DNA from: Balanoglossus misakiensis | Taxonomy: Eukaryota > Hemichordata | Assembly: GCA_040954595.2 (NCBI GenBank) | Contig: CM082596.2 | Coordinates: forward strand, 5,580,001 to 5,644,000 | Length of the DNA: 64,000 nucleotides | Direction of reading: 5' to 3' | Shown here: piece after piece, positions 12,701-63,857 of the stretch | Position numbering within the stretch: the first letter of the stretch is position 1 | Layout: the number at the start of each line of letters is the position of its first letter | Notes under the pieces: generated by a model | The model's database searches: none | What the model was told of the DNA's origin: nothing | The model's input: only the letters and a program-made list of their open reading frames with translations | Translations under genes and position numbers: made by a program

Positions 12701-14689
12701 ACACACACACATACTCACCAGCTTCTTTGGCTCTCCTGTCCACAGCCCCCGACTTGCCGATATTCTCGGACCCGGCCAGATCCACCAGGTACAACTTGCC
12801 ACATTTGACCATCTCCTCCCCGTCATTTGCCACCTCCTTGATGTGCACCAGTATTGTGAAGACAGCGTGCGATCGACTGTGAAAGGAAAGAGAACGTTGT
12901 TTTTACGCTGGTTTGCGACATAACTGATACATGACGTGCATGAGGGTACAAGACTGGTTAATGCCATAGACAGTGACTGCCTCTGGATGCAAATGAATGC
13001 CACAGACAGATTTCCTACCTGGAATGATCATTCATCTTGGTGGCAGCTGTCTGCCGTTTCTTCCAACCTGTTTCCAAGATATGGAACACTTCATTCTTGT
13101 CATGCACTGGCCTTTCCTCCAATCCAGATATCACAACAGAGCCCTGGAAACCGAAAAAATAACACCGATTTCAGTAAAACAACTTCCATGGCAAGTTATT
13201 TACAAAATATTGTTAGCACATGTTATATCTCAAAAATGAATCATGGCAAGGCGAGAAAGTTTTCACTTTGTCCGCTGGATAAAGAGAGATAAAATATTTA
13301 CCTTTTTAATAGTGTCTTCATACATACGCAGTTTACCGTCACCGTCACCCAGCAGATCAAACAGTTCCTCTTGGTAGATTTCAAGGAATGACACGCGCAC
13401 TGAAAACTCTACATTCATCACTTGCAGGGTTTCAAAGAGTTGATGCATGGACCTGGGAATTATACCAGCCAGTGGGTCCTGTGTGGGGGTTGGATCAGAG
13501 AAATTAGTGGTAGTGAAAACGACTTAGCTGTATGTCACAGATCACATATAGACCCTCCCCACTCTCTTACATGCCGGATTATTTTGTTTGACTCACCTCA
13601 TCCCATGAGATACTAGTATCCGGACTTCTCTCTCCTTCCATGGTGAAAGTTTTCCCGGTTCCGGTCTGTCCATAGCTGTTTTGCGATGGAACACATAAAC
13701 AATGGTTTAACCGAGATGAAAGTTGTGTGTGGTCGAACTTTGATCCACTCGTAGAATGACATAAACGGTGTCTTGTATCAAACAAAATGAAAAAAGAGCA
13801 GCGAGAGAGCGAGACTTTGTCCCTTTAAAGCCCTGGACAAAGTCTCTCTCTCGCTGCCTTTGTTGGCCAAACATTTGGTGCAGTCACGCACTTAGAACGA
13901 TTACAGAAAACTTACGCAAATATTGTACAGTTGTAACCCTGCAGTACTTCATCAACGATGGGTATGACCACAGACTTGTAGACATCAATTTGCTTGGCAT
14001 GTGGCCCAAATACCTGCAAATATTGTTGTTATGAAAATTAGCCAAAAAGCGGTATTATATTCTGCAAATACTGAGGGAAGAACACTATGGCATACTGTGC
14101 TGTTTCAACCTGCTTTGACAGTTAAGTCTACAAAAAAAAATCTTACTTTGTCAAAACTAAAGGTTTTCTTGAAGGATTTTCCTGGTATATCACATCCAAC
14201 GCTGACTTGATTTTTCTTCTCATGAACAGATATTACAGACTGCTGTGACTTTTCTATGTCATTCAGTGGTCTGCAAAGGTAAATCAAATGTATTAGTTAC
14301 ATTTTCGCCACTTATAATATACTAGCCAGCAGTGTTTCATCCAGACAGGGCCCAGGCATTCACACCCTGTTGACAGTACCCCCTAGAAATTTGTCAAAGG
14401 GGGACCCGAGTACCACTTGTGCTGTGGGACCCCCGTCCGTGTACTCAAGACGCGGTTGACCGTGTAAGCGTTTGTTTCTGATGAAATGATCAATGAAGTG
14501 GACTTTACGAGAACATACTGAACCATAAAAACTAAATAACAAGTGACTTTTTGTTCGTGTTTATAATAATATGCCATCCCATCTCCCATTCCCAGATTTA
14601 AATACTTACCGACAACGAACGGCTACTTGAACGTTGGTTTCACGGGGTTTCTCCTTCGAGTTCTTCCCCGACCTATGAATAGACGTCAT
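6735..14689 (-). CDS. KIF11: Kinesin-5 motor protein (Eg5/KIF11), complete
   Basis: Plus-end-directed bipolar tetrameric kinesin that slides antiparallel spindle microtubules apart. Coding exons: 14610-14689, 14147-14270, 13916-14013, 13597-13675, 13302-13478, 13019-13143, 12719-12876, 12516-12594, 12118-12214, 11806-11901, 11570-11658, 11337-11424, 11053-11166, 10742-10837, 10350-10557, 9978-10105, 9655-9780, 9210-9377, 8966-9064, 8751-8812, 8384-8483, 8130-8222, 7626-7848, 7244-7383, 6735-6941. They sum to 3,054 nt, giving 1,017 residues (human about 1,056), with no frameshift. The motor domain has P-loop GQTGTGKT at 103-110, switch I with SSRSH, switch II DLAGSEN at 260-266, and a kinesin-5 loop 5 (TMEGERSP...W). 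Neck and coiled-coil stalk follow, then a BimC box with a TP site near residue 905 and a C-terminal SRLPLR motif shared with vertebrate Eg5. The start is the first ATG in exon 1 and continues directly into the motor. Identification is very secure. Confidence 0.97.
7897..7985. repeat. AACCCTTTCACC fold-back repeat, copy 1
   Basis: About 90 bp, starting AACCCTGTCACCCCCATTTC and ending with the complement of the start. It lies in a KIF11 intron about 50 bp upstream of the exon 23 acceptor. Member of a family with at least eight copies here. Confidence 0.8.
9514..9640. repeat. CAAACCTGTCTA inverted-repeat element, copy 1
   Basis: Begins AGTCAAACCTGTCTATAG and ends ACAGGTTTGGCTGTAC, which is nearly the reverse complement. 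It lies in a KIF11 intron. Related sequence occurs at 29507-29585 and 43396-43566. Confidence 0.7.
13798..13857. repeat. Inverted repeat (fold-back hairpin) in KIF11 intron 3
   Basis: Arms of 25 and 23 nt (13798-13822 and 13835-13857) are reverse complements except for a two-base gap, separated by a loop of about 12 nt. The arms are GAGA/TCTC-rich. The hairpin sits in the intron between exons 3 and 4 of KIF11. Confidence 0.85.
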
Positions 14690-15094
14690 GTCTGCTTCTT
14701 TGCAAAGTCTTAAAGATATTCTCTGTAGATTTTGCTCAATACAGGAGGCGAAAACCTGAGAAATCTCACGGTCAAATCGCTCTGCTCAAAGCTAGCTCTG
14801 CAGTAAACGTTGTATGTCAAGAACAACTTTGAAAATGGCGTCAATGACTGTGTCGACCAATCAGAGAGAAGAGTGCAACTGTGCTCGGGCAACATATAGC
14901 GGGCGCTATTTCGTATGGAACTTTTTACAGCGCATGCGCAATGTTGCTCTTTTTTATTTCTATTTGAGACTTTTTCCATTCGTTTTTTAGTAAAATAGTC
15001 TGTATGATACCATAAAAAGACCAAGAATCTTTTTCTATTCAATCTTGGGATACAAACAACACATTCATAAATCATTAAGGGTAAAACATAAGTT
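14690..15094 (-). promoter_or_regulatory. KIF11: Putative KIF11 promoter with CCAAT and CHR elements
   Basis: Upstream of the KIF11 ATG there is a CCAAT box on the plus strand (14857-14861) and, 24 bp nearer the gene, a TTTGAA (14828-14833) that matches the cell-cycle homology region. NF-Y CCAAT boxes followed by a CHR are the known layout of G2/M promoters bound by DREAM/MMB, and kinesin-5 is a G2/M gene in animals. The start of transcription is not determined. The motifs are short, so this rests on position and gene identity. Confidence 0.45.
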
Positions 15095-16010
15095 TTTATT
15101 ACAATAATAATCTCAGCAAAACATATACATTACAGATATAATACCATTCTTCTGAGTTCATCCCCTTTTCAAGTTTATTGCCTTCCAATTTTTTTCCCTT
15201 CGGTCACACTATCCTAGCCCTCTTTAGCTGTCTTCAAAGCATCCCTGTATAACTCCAATATACATCGAAACACAGTGCACAGTGAAAGACATCCAAGGGA
15301 AAGGCTCAGGTCCATGTCAGTAGTAAAAACTATGGGAATTATGTGCAAAAATTTGACAAAATTTACAAATATACAAAAGATCCTGTCAACCAGTGGACAC
15401 TATTCACTCCTACATATGCAATCAGTGTTTATATCTTCTGTTACCATTTCTACCAGGAATCCTGTGATGTATCAACAAATGTACAGTACTTGCTACACAC
15501 ATTTTTTTTTTCTACAGGTAAATACTTGTTACAATACACAAGTCTCTAACATTTCAGCATGTCTCTAAGTACGAATGGAATGACTTGGATAATAAAATCT
15601 GGATGAAAATCATTTTTTTTTTGTCAATAAAGATACATTTATACACACTGTGAGGGGGAACCACAGCAAATCTCATTAAAAAACCTTTGGATGGATCGAA
15701 CATTCGAACATGTCACAGAGCAAGACTTGTGTAATCGGACGGAACAGAAATCATTGTCTCTCGAAAACCCGGACTCACACTACATAATATAAATACACTT
15801 TCATTAGAAACAAAATGAAAAGTAATAAAAAATCACACAGAATATCATACAGAGAGGAAACAAAAGTCAGATGCTTCAGTTTTATTACTATTGTCACTGC
15901 AAAATTTCCAGGCCGGTTCTTCGTTTCAAATTTGATAAATATCGCCCCAAAAGGGGTCAGGTAAATGGCTGGTTGTTAGGACTGGTGCGTGTATGTCTTT
16001 TTTTTCAGTT
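15095..16010 (-). other. DNAH7 3'UTR/intergenic segment with poly(A) signals
   Basis: No coding exon is seen between the DNAH7 stop and the KIF11 promoter. AATAAA on the minus strand occurs at 15881-15886 (about 130 nt past the stop) and at 15095-15100, both plausible DNAH7 poly(A) signals. The rest is AT-rich with short T runs. Confidence 0.4.
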
Positions 16011-56409
<40,399 letters not shown>

Positions 56410-57071
56410 AACGCGGCTTCCAGGACTTAAAATCAAATTAACACATCTACAAAAGTACTAAAACAGAACTTAGGTATATACAAGTAACGTAAATCCTCAA
56501 ATGGTAAACATAAACTTTACAGAAAATCAACCCAAAACGGGTAATTTGGGTAAAGTTGGGGGTTGTTTTGGTCGACACGACTCCGTCCAAGATGTCGGCT
56601 CCCTCTCGTTCACGTTGCTAAGTTACATTACCACAGAAACAGCCTCGATCAACCAACACCGTTTTGAAATACAAAATTGTTCTTTTTAAGAGTTAAATTC
56701 AATACTTGTCCCAAATTTTCCACAATAATTTACATTTCAGTCGAAATAAGTTCTATTTTAATCAAATTTTCACAGAATTGGTGGATAATTCAACAGAGTT
56801 TGTACGAGGCTCATTACTGGAGAAAACAAATAACAGCAGTTGGCGAGTTTCCCGTGGGTCAAAGGTTATAAAGTTAACACATGTTAGAAAACACAGTCGT
56901 CGGATGTTTTCTCGTTGCCGTTGAATCATTTCATGGAGGTACATGAGTAGCCTGTTAGTCTTTATGTGTGACCAGAAAGTTTGATTTGTTATGGTAGCTT
57001 TTACAGCCTGAAATATCAAAAGGTGTCCATTTCTTGCTGATCAGTATCGAACTCCGCTCATCAATAACATC
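56410..57071. promoter_or_regulatory. Divergent DNAH7/COA1 promoter region
   Basis: 662 bp separate the DNAH7 ATG (minus) from the COA1 ATG (plus). On the plus strand CCAAGATGTCGGC (56587-56599) resembles a YY1 element with one mismatch, a motif frequent at the starts of mitochondrial and housekeeping genes. An X-box-like sequence with one mismatch is at 56614-56626. No TATA box is obvious. Confidence 0.45.
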
Positions 57072-57222
57072 ATGGTACGGCTATCGACATTGAAGAGTAT
57101 TGCAATCTATGGTGGGGTGTTATCCTTGGGTGGTGCTGGTATTTGTTATTGCAAAATACAAGGTTAGTACTTTCAGTTGGCCAGCCAAGCTTTGTACATA
57201 TACATGATGATGATGATGATGC

Positions 57223-57311
<89 letters not shown>

Positions 57312-57360
57312 TTGATGATGATGATGATGATGATGATGCTGATGGTGGTGGTGGTGGTGG

Positions 57361-57439
<79 letters not shown>

Positions 57440-58340
57440 ATTTGAACTGATTATATTTCTGAAATAAAGGCATATATTTTGTCTCCTAGATAACTTGGTA
57501 TCCGGGTCATATTACAGCAAATCAATGCAGTTACTGGGTGAAAATAAAGAAGCCATGGCAATCCTTGGCCAGCCTGTTAAAAGCAAATACCTAGACCTTT
57601 CTGACAAATTCAACAAGGTGGATGGTTTAAATTGTTCAGTAAGTTCTGATTTCTCCTATTTTGTTGCATATTACGATCCTGTGCCACTGCACAATGAAGT
57701 TGTAATTCAAATGTAGTGTTAATACTGTTAACAGTCTAGATATAGTGGTTGAGAAAGTCTTCATTAGGGAGACTGATCAAATGTGTGCCAGGTAGGGCAC
57801 CAGGCTCAGAATATGCTCATAGATTTGATATATGGAGTCATCATAGCAGTGACAGTTGTTTCATTTTTGGCCCTGCCGTGATCAACTTACCTCTGAATGT
57901 TCATTATAATGCTTGATTTTGTTTCTCTTCCAGTTGAAAATTGGTGTCAGAGGCAGTAAGACTAAAGGAACACTTTACACATGGGCAGAAAGGACACAGC
58001 CAGGAGCTGAGTAAGTGCAGGGCGTGAATGTAGTTGTTTTCAATCAGGATGCACCAGTACTTGCCGACATCAGGTCACCATAGTATTCAATGAAATCCTC
58101 ATTTCACTTATGCCTAAGTATGACATGCATATGTTTGATGTAGGCTTGCTTTAAATTGAAAACATTTATTTCCCCAAGACCAAATCAGAATCCCTCAAAA
58201 TTTGATGGTTTCATGGCGCACTTATGTTTTTTTTCAGCTGGGAAATCAAGAAGCTTCTCCTTCAGCTGAAGAATTCACAAAATTTTCTGAACCTGTATGA
58301 GGCATCGACTACGGAGGAACAGGGAAGTTCTGACTCGTAA
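57072..58340 (+). CDS. COA1: Cytochrome c oxidase assembly factor 1 homologue (MITRAC15/TIM21-like)
   Basis: Exons 57072-57162, 57490-57638, 57934-58010, 58238-58340 with GT-AG junctions and matching phases; 420 nt, 139 residues (human COA1 146). COA1 is a small mitochondrial inner-membrane protein acting in early COX1 maturation and in complex I assembly. Residues about 8-28 (SIAIYGGVLSLGGAGICYC) form the single N-terminal membrane segment. The rest matches the TIM21-like fold: YYSKSMQLLGENKEAMAILG, LGQPVKSKYLDL, then KIGVRGSKTKGTLYTWAER and WEIKKLLLQL near the C-terminus. The start is the first ATG of exon 1, leading directly into the membrane segment. Intron 1 carries a long GAT repeat. 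The family call rests on pattern and length, and sequence conservation in COA1 is generally low. Confidence 0.85.
57203..57438. repeat. Long (GAT)n microsatellite in COA1 intron 1
   Basis: About 235 bp of almost uninterrupted GAT/ATG trinucleotide with a GTG-rich interruption near 57343-57360 and isolated GCT/GTT changes. It starts about 40 bp after the exon 1 donor and ends about 50 bp before the exon 2 acceptor. Open frames through it (poly-Met, poly-Asp, poly-His) are artefacts. Confidence 0.97.
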
Positions 58341-59760
58341 CATCAGGACACCTTTAGAATTGCGTTGTTTTGGAATCTTGGGTAAACCACATGGCACAGG
58401 ACGTGAACAAGTGCAAACCAAATGGATTCTGGGATGAAGGCCCTTGGGTACCAAAAACTTACTCCAACCCTAACCCTGATGGATTGGAAATGTCCACCTG
58501 ATAAAATACCCGAGTAACTGTCTCAATATAGCCACCAGTGTTGGTCTGAAAGCAAAATGTATTTTGGTATTAAAGACGAGAAAAATTCTATCATCTCCAA
58601 AGATCTTTGTTGCTTCTTAACCATGGTAACTGTACAAGAATTTTAAAGCTGCATTTTCTATTTTGGTCTGTTGAGTTTCCTACATTTGAGTTTCAGGTAG
58701 TAGGCACTTATAGTCAGTCATATTCAGGTTTTGCTTTTAATTACCTGGAGAAATTCAGTCAGTCGCAGTGAATGGGGTTAGACCAATCCTTTTTCATTTT
58801 TTAACTGCCGTGTGTATTGTCAAGCTTACAGGAAATTATACAGCACAAAAAAATGTGTATGAAAAATGTTTTAATGTCCTTGACGTTGACTACAGGGATT
58901 TTTAGTTTCTTTGAAATAAAGTGATTAATCGCTCTCTTGGTTTAGAATAAGACCAGATGGGATTCGTACTGTCATAGAAGATTGGCAAAACTTTCATAAG
59001 GTGCATCAGTGAAATGCATTCAAATTCATTGCTGGTCTATCAAGCAAACACTAATGTATACATCCAGATAGTGAGAGCAAATAAAATGAATTATATATTC
59101 TTAAGTCTATTCCGATGTTTGTAGTGGTCATTTTTGTGGGCAGTGCCAGTGGTCATACATCACATTATAATACATGTATTAAGATAGTCCATTCTGTTAC
59201 TGTGACTACTGCAGTATGTGTTGTCAGAGCCAATATGTTTTTGGTGGGTTAACCGTAACCATGTCCAGAAGTCACACAAGAGTTCGCTGAACCAAAGTTT
59301 GCCTTGAAATTTCTCCAAGCACAAGAACTGCATACACCAAAAATAAGTTAAATTGTAATAACTCAATGTACATTTTATTGAATTGTGTTACACAATTTTC
59401 AGATATGCATATCTTTCTGCACACATTTAAAAAAAAAGAAATTAAGCTGCTGTCATGTTGGTTTTTTGAACAAGAGCAATGTTGCAAGTGACACCACTAT
59501 AATTATTTGATCCATTCATGGAATAGAGCGAACAAAAATGTACAATCTTGCAATGCTTAAACGTGCATCACTATCTTGATCTTCAATGCAGTAAAGAAAA
59601 AAAAATTGGCTGTTTTCTTTGGAGTGTCCAGGACACTAACAATTCAAAAGAATTTCAGAATACAGTAAAAAAATCCTAAGAAATGTGAAAATAAATCATT
59701 TCTGATAGTAGAACACAGAAATCACTTGAGTTCTAGGTATTTCAGTGGATCACTAGAGTT
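58341..59760. other. Convergent 3'UTRs of COA1 and the RS/RD-rich gene
   Basis: No coding exon is seen. AATAAA on the plus strand occurs at 58915-58920 and 59080-59085, candidates for COA1. On the minus strand AATAAA occurs at 59374-59379, a candidate for the RS/RD-rich gene about 385 nt past its stop. Confidence 0.45.
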
Positions 59761-62700
59761 CTACCTGCGGTTGTAATAGTCCCTTCTCCTGCGATCATCT
59801 GAGTAGCCATCACGACCATCATCTCTACGGTCGCGGTACCTCGAATCATAACTATCATATCTGTCCCGCCTATAGTCTCTTTCTCTATCATCATATCTAT
59901 CACGACCTCTGCTGCTGTAGTCACTTCTTCGGTATTCCCTTTCAACATCATTTTCTCTGGCCGTGTCCCTTGTTTTGTCGCGCCTGCCTCTCTCCCACGG
60001 GTCGACTATGTACTCCCTCTCGTCTCTGTATAACGTTCTCCTGTCCAAGTGGCTCCTTTCGTTTCGGTACTCAGGCTCGGAATCACTTGAACCAGCTGCT
60101 TTGTTGCCCGTCTTTTGAGCCTTGCCCCGAGATCGCCGTTCATCTTCTGAATCACTCGACGCGTCACGTCTCGTCTTTTCTTTTCTGGCATTGGCGTTTT
60201 CGTATTTTTCATCCTGCGAGTCAGCGGACTCGCTGCTGCTCGCGCGAGCTCGTCGAGATCCATCGTTTGTCACAGTCTTTCCTTTCACATCTTTTTTGCT
60301 GGCATTTTTGGGTTGTTCATCGTCTCCGTCACTTGACGAATCACTGGAAGAGTCGTCGGAATCGTCACTCGAGTCTGCGCTGGAATCTTCACTTGAACTG
60401 TCGCTGCTATCCCCACTGGATGAGGACGACGAGGATGATGATGGCGATGCTTCTCTAGTCTTTGCGTTGCTGGGTCTCGCACTTTCCGCAGCCGGTTTCC
60501 TAGCGCCGTCTCTCCTCTCATCATTTCTGGCATCCTCCTCATCCTCATCACTTGAGCTTTCACTACTGCTGTCCGTTGAACTCTCCTGGCTCTGTCTGGT
60601 GGTTTTGTGATTGTGATCGACAGTCTGTGAGTTCCTCTCTTCCCGCTCTCGTCTCGCCTCTCTGCTATCGCCTTCACTCCTTCTGGCAGTGGGTTCTTCA
60701 TTTCTGTGGCCTCGCACATCCCTTTCTTTTTGTTCTCTACTGGAGTGCCTACTCTCTCTGTTACTTTCTCCAACACCTCTGCTTGACCCGTGGTAATTAT
60801 TCCTGTCTGCATGGTCTCGTTCTCTCCTCTCCTCCTGTTCCCGTTTCCTGTCTCTCTCGCTTGCTCCTTCATCACGACCCCGATCACCTCGCCTACTTTC
60901 TCGTTCATCCTTGGTACGACCACCATCTCTACGCCGTGCATCACTGTCCTCATCTCTTCTCAACCTGTCTTCCCTTCTGCTGTCATCTCTTCTATCATCC
61001 CTCCCACTTCTTGCATCATCCCTTCCACTTCTTGATCTGTCCTCCCGGTCCACTTTCCTGTCATTTTCCCTGTTTTCTCTGCCATCACTTCTTCTGTCCC
61101 TTTCGCCCACTCTGGCCGAACTCTCCCCTCTGTCTCGCTCGCTTTCTCTTGGCCTCCTTTCACTTCTCCCCGTCTCGCGTCTTCTGTCATCCGCATCACC
61201 CTCTTTTCTGAGCGCTCTTTCATTCTCACGTCTATCATTTCTGCTGCTACGTTCCCTCAGGTCTTCTCTGCTAGCCCTTCGTCTGCCTGCTTCCTCCTCT
61301 TCACTTGAAGAATATTTACGTCTCCTCGCGTCTTCTCTGGGCACTCTATCCTCCTGTCTTGACCTGTCCTCATCGCGAGAATACTTCTTGGCATCCTTCT
61401 GCGTTCCCTCCTCTTCTTCGGAGTCTTCTTCACTGCTCGAGGATGAACTGCTGTCATCATCTGAAGAGCTGCTGCTTTCCTCTTCAGATTGGGCGCTCTT
61501 GCTTTCTCTCCTTTGCGGCTGGCGGCTGGGTCTATCTGTCTGTTCCTCCTCACTGTCTGAAGAATCACGCCTTCCACGCCCACTTCTCTCCACCCTGTCT
61601 CTCCTCTCGTCAGATTTCTGCGGACGCTTCGCATCGCCGTCAGATTCGTCACGCCTTTCAGGATACCTGCTTCTCTGGTTTCTTTCCTTGACTTGTCTAT
61701 CGCTCCTCCTTGTTTCTTTTTCTCCCCTTTCCTCTTCACCGTCAGGATTCCTCCTGCTTTGCCTTTCCTCCTGTCTTCCTCTCGCGCTTCTTACTTCCAC
61801 AACCCTCTCCTTCTTTTCAACCCTGGTATTCCTGGTCCTGTCCTCTTCACTCTCAGATTCACTGCTACTGTCGCTTTCCTGATGGTGTCCCTTCTTCTGT
61901 CTGTCTTGTCTTGGACTTTCATGCCGTCCTGGTCGACCTCTCTGTTCCACTCTTTCATCCTCGCTATCAGATTCTCTCCTCCTATGTCGCTCTTGATCTT
62001 TTCCTCTCTGCTGGTAGACTTCAACGCGCCTGTAATCACGATCTGATCTCTTATCCTGTCCCCTTCGTTCCTGCTCCTTGCTCTCAGAGTCCCTCCTGCT
62101 CTGTCTCCCCTGGTCTTTCTTCTCCCTCGCCTCTGTTTGCCGGTCGTCCCTTCTGCCCCTCGTGTCGCGCTTCACTCTTTCTTCTTCACTCCCCGACTGG
62201 TCGTGGTGTCTGCCAGTATCGCGGTGTCTTGTATCCCTCTCTTTCTGCGTCTTCTGTGGACTCTCTCCCTCGCTTTCGCTCTCACTCTCGCTGTCACTTT
62301 CTGACTCGCTACTACTACTCTGCCTTTGCTGGCGTCTGTCATCTTTTCTTTCTCTCTGTCTTCTCACTTCAGCTCTCTCACTCTCTCGTGCCCTGGTGTC
62401 CCGCTTTATTCTCTCGTCTTCACTTTCTGACTCGCCTCGTCTGGACGGTCTGCCTCTATCCTCTCTACTCCTGACCTCACTCCTACTCTTGCGCTCATCG
62501 GGAGAATCTCTTTTTGCCTCTCTTTCTCTGTCACCACGCTGCTTGGTTGAACTCTGCCTGCTGTGGTCATCTCTTTTGTGCTCCTCATCAGAAGAATCTT
62601 TTCTTGTTTCTCTGTTCCCACGCTGCTTCGTTGACCTCTGCCTGCTATGGTCTTCTCTTGTGTACTCATCAGAAGAATCTTTTCTTGTTTCTCTTTCTCT

Positions 62701-63857
62701 GTCCCTACGCTGCTTGGCTGAACTCGGCCTGCTATGATCATCCCTATCGGCACGTCTCTGTGAGTCTCTGGTCCTCCGTTCTCCCTTATCGACATCTCTG
62801 CTGCCTCCTTTTCTGTCTTGCTCTGGTTCTGAATCACTTGATGATTCTTCTACCCTGGAGGCCTTTCTTTGCACGTCTTTATCCCTTCTGTCTACTCTAT
62901 CAGTTTGGTCACTTCCATCACGTTTTCCAGCATCGTCTTGTCTGTCGGTTCGCCCTGTTGCAGATCTCCGATCAGCCCTACCTCTCCTGTTACTCTCACT
63001 GTATCCATCAACTTCTCTTGACCCCTGCTTTCTTGACCTTCTGTCCTCACCTCTCGAGTCATGAACTCTTGATTTCAACTGTCGTTGAGCAACTTCTTCA
63101 TCACTCTCATCACTAGATTCAGATCTCTGCCTCTGTGGTCTTTCGTCTCGACGTAAATCACCTCTCCTCCTACTGGACACTTGTTCACCATCTTTTCTGT
63201 GTTCCCCCTCGTCATCGCTGGAGTCATGGCGATCTCTCGTTCTTCTTTCATCTCTCCTGTCCCTTCTGACATCCTCCTCCCGTCTGCTCCCTCCATGGCT
63301 ATTTTCCTCATTCCTGTCCCTCCGTCCTCTACCAACGTCCTCATCACGTCGCCCTCTCTGGTTACTTTCCTCATTCTTTTTATCATTTCTCCGTCTTGAC
63401 GCGTCTTTGCTAGATTCGTATTGTCTTGCTTCATCTCTGTCTTCTCGTCGCCTATCTCTCTGTCTCTCACCCTTTTCACTTTCTTTGCGACCACCTGTAC
63501 TTTCAGTCCCTGTATCTCTGGCAGACTTGCTTCCTTTGTCATTCTCTCTTCTGTTTTGCCGGTCCTTTTTGTCATCACCTTTTCCTTCTCTGGTGTCTCT
63601 GTCACTCTTATGTTTTTCACGAGTCCTGTCTCTCTCTGAATATTTGTCTTTTTCAACTTTGTCTCTTTTATCATTGAGTTTCACATTTTCGTCTTTATTT
63701 TTCCTGTCTCTTCTCGATTCTTTGGCTTTGGCAGATCCCTTGTCTTTACTCTTCCTGCCCTCCCTGGTCTTGTCATGCCTGTCTTTGCTCTTTTCTGCCG
63801 ACTTATCTGAACGCCTCTTCTTTTTCCTTCTCTCATCTTCCGACTCTGATGAGCTTG
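59761..63857 (-). CDS. RS/RD/RE-rich nuclear protein, 3'-terminal coding exon (5' part outside window)
   Basis: One open exon of 4,097 nt: acceptor at 63858-63860, stop TAG at 59761-59763, about 1,365 residues. Composition is almost entirely R, S, D, E and K, with low hydrophobic content. It begins with a Lys/Arg stretch after SSSESEDE, continues with long RDRR/SDEE alternation, has Ser/Asp runs (for example SSSSSSEEDSEEEE) and ends in a Tyr/Arg/Asp tail RRRRDYYNRR. Such tails occur in splicing-associated proteins (SR-like cyclophilins PPIG and NKTR, CWC22, SRRM family), where they are heavily phosphorylated and direct proteins to nuclear speckles. Without the N-terminal domain the family cannot be assigned. 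An acceptor just upstream and no internal stop make the exon secure. Confidence 0.85.
62506..62742 (-). repeat. Triplicated ~28-residue module inside the RS/RD-rich protein
   Basis: Three successive units share DDHSR or EDHSR, then a STKQRG/SAKQRR core, then RE(R)ETRKDSSDE. The DNA units of about 75-85 bp are similar too, including the repeated ATCAGAAGAATCTTTTCTTG on the plus strand, which points to recent tandem duplication within the exon. Confidence 0.8.

Noticed and set aside
57120-57473. Long poly-His, poly-Asp and poly-Met open frames
   Set aside because: They are translations of the GAT microsatellite in COA1 intron 1, open in several frames on both strands only because the trinucleotide contains no stop.
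60911-61882. Leu/Ser-rich open frame of 323 codons on the plus strand (and similar ones at 59970-62737)
   Set aside because: Antisense shadow of the RS/RD-rich exon. Arg, Asp, Glu and Ser codons read backwards as Leu, Ser and Phe. No start context, splice signals or family resemblance.
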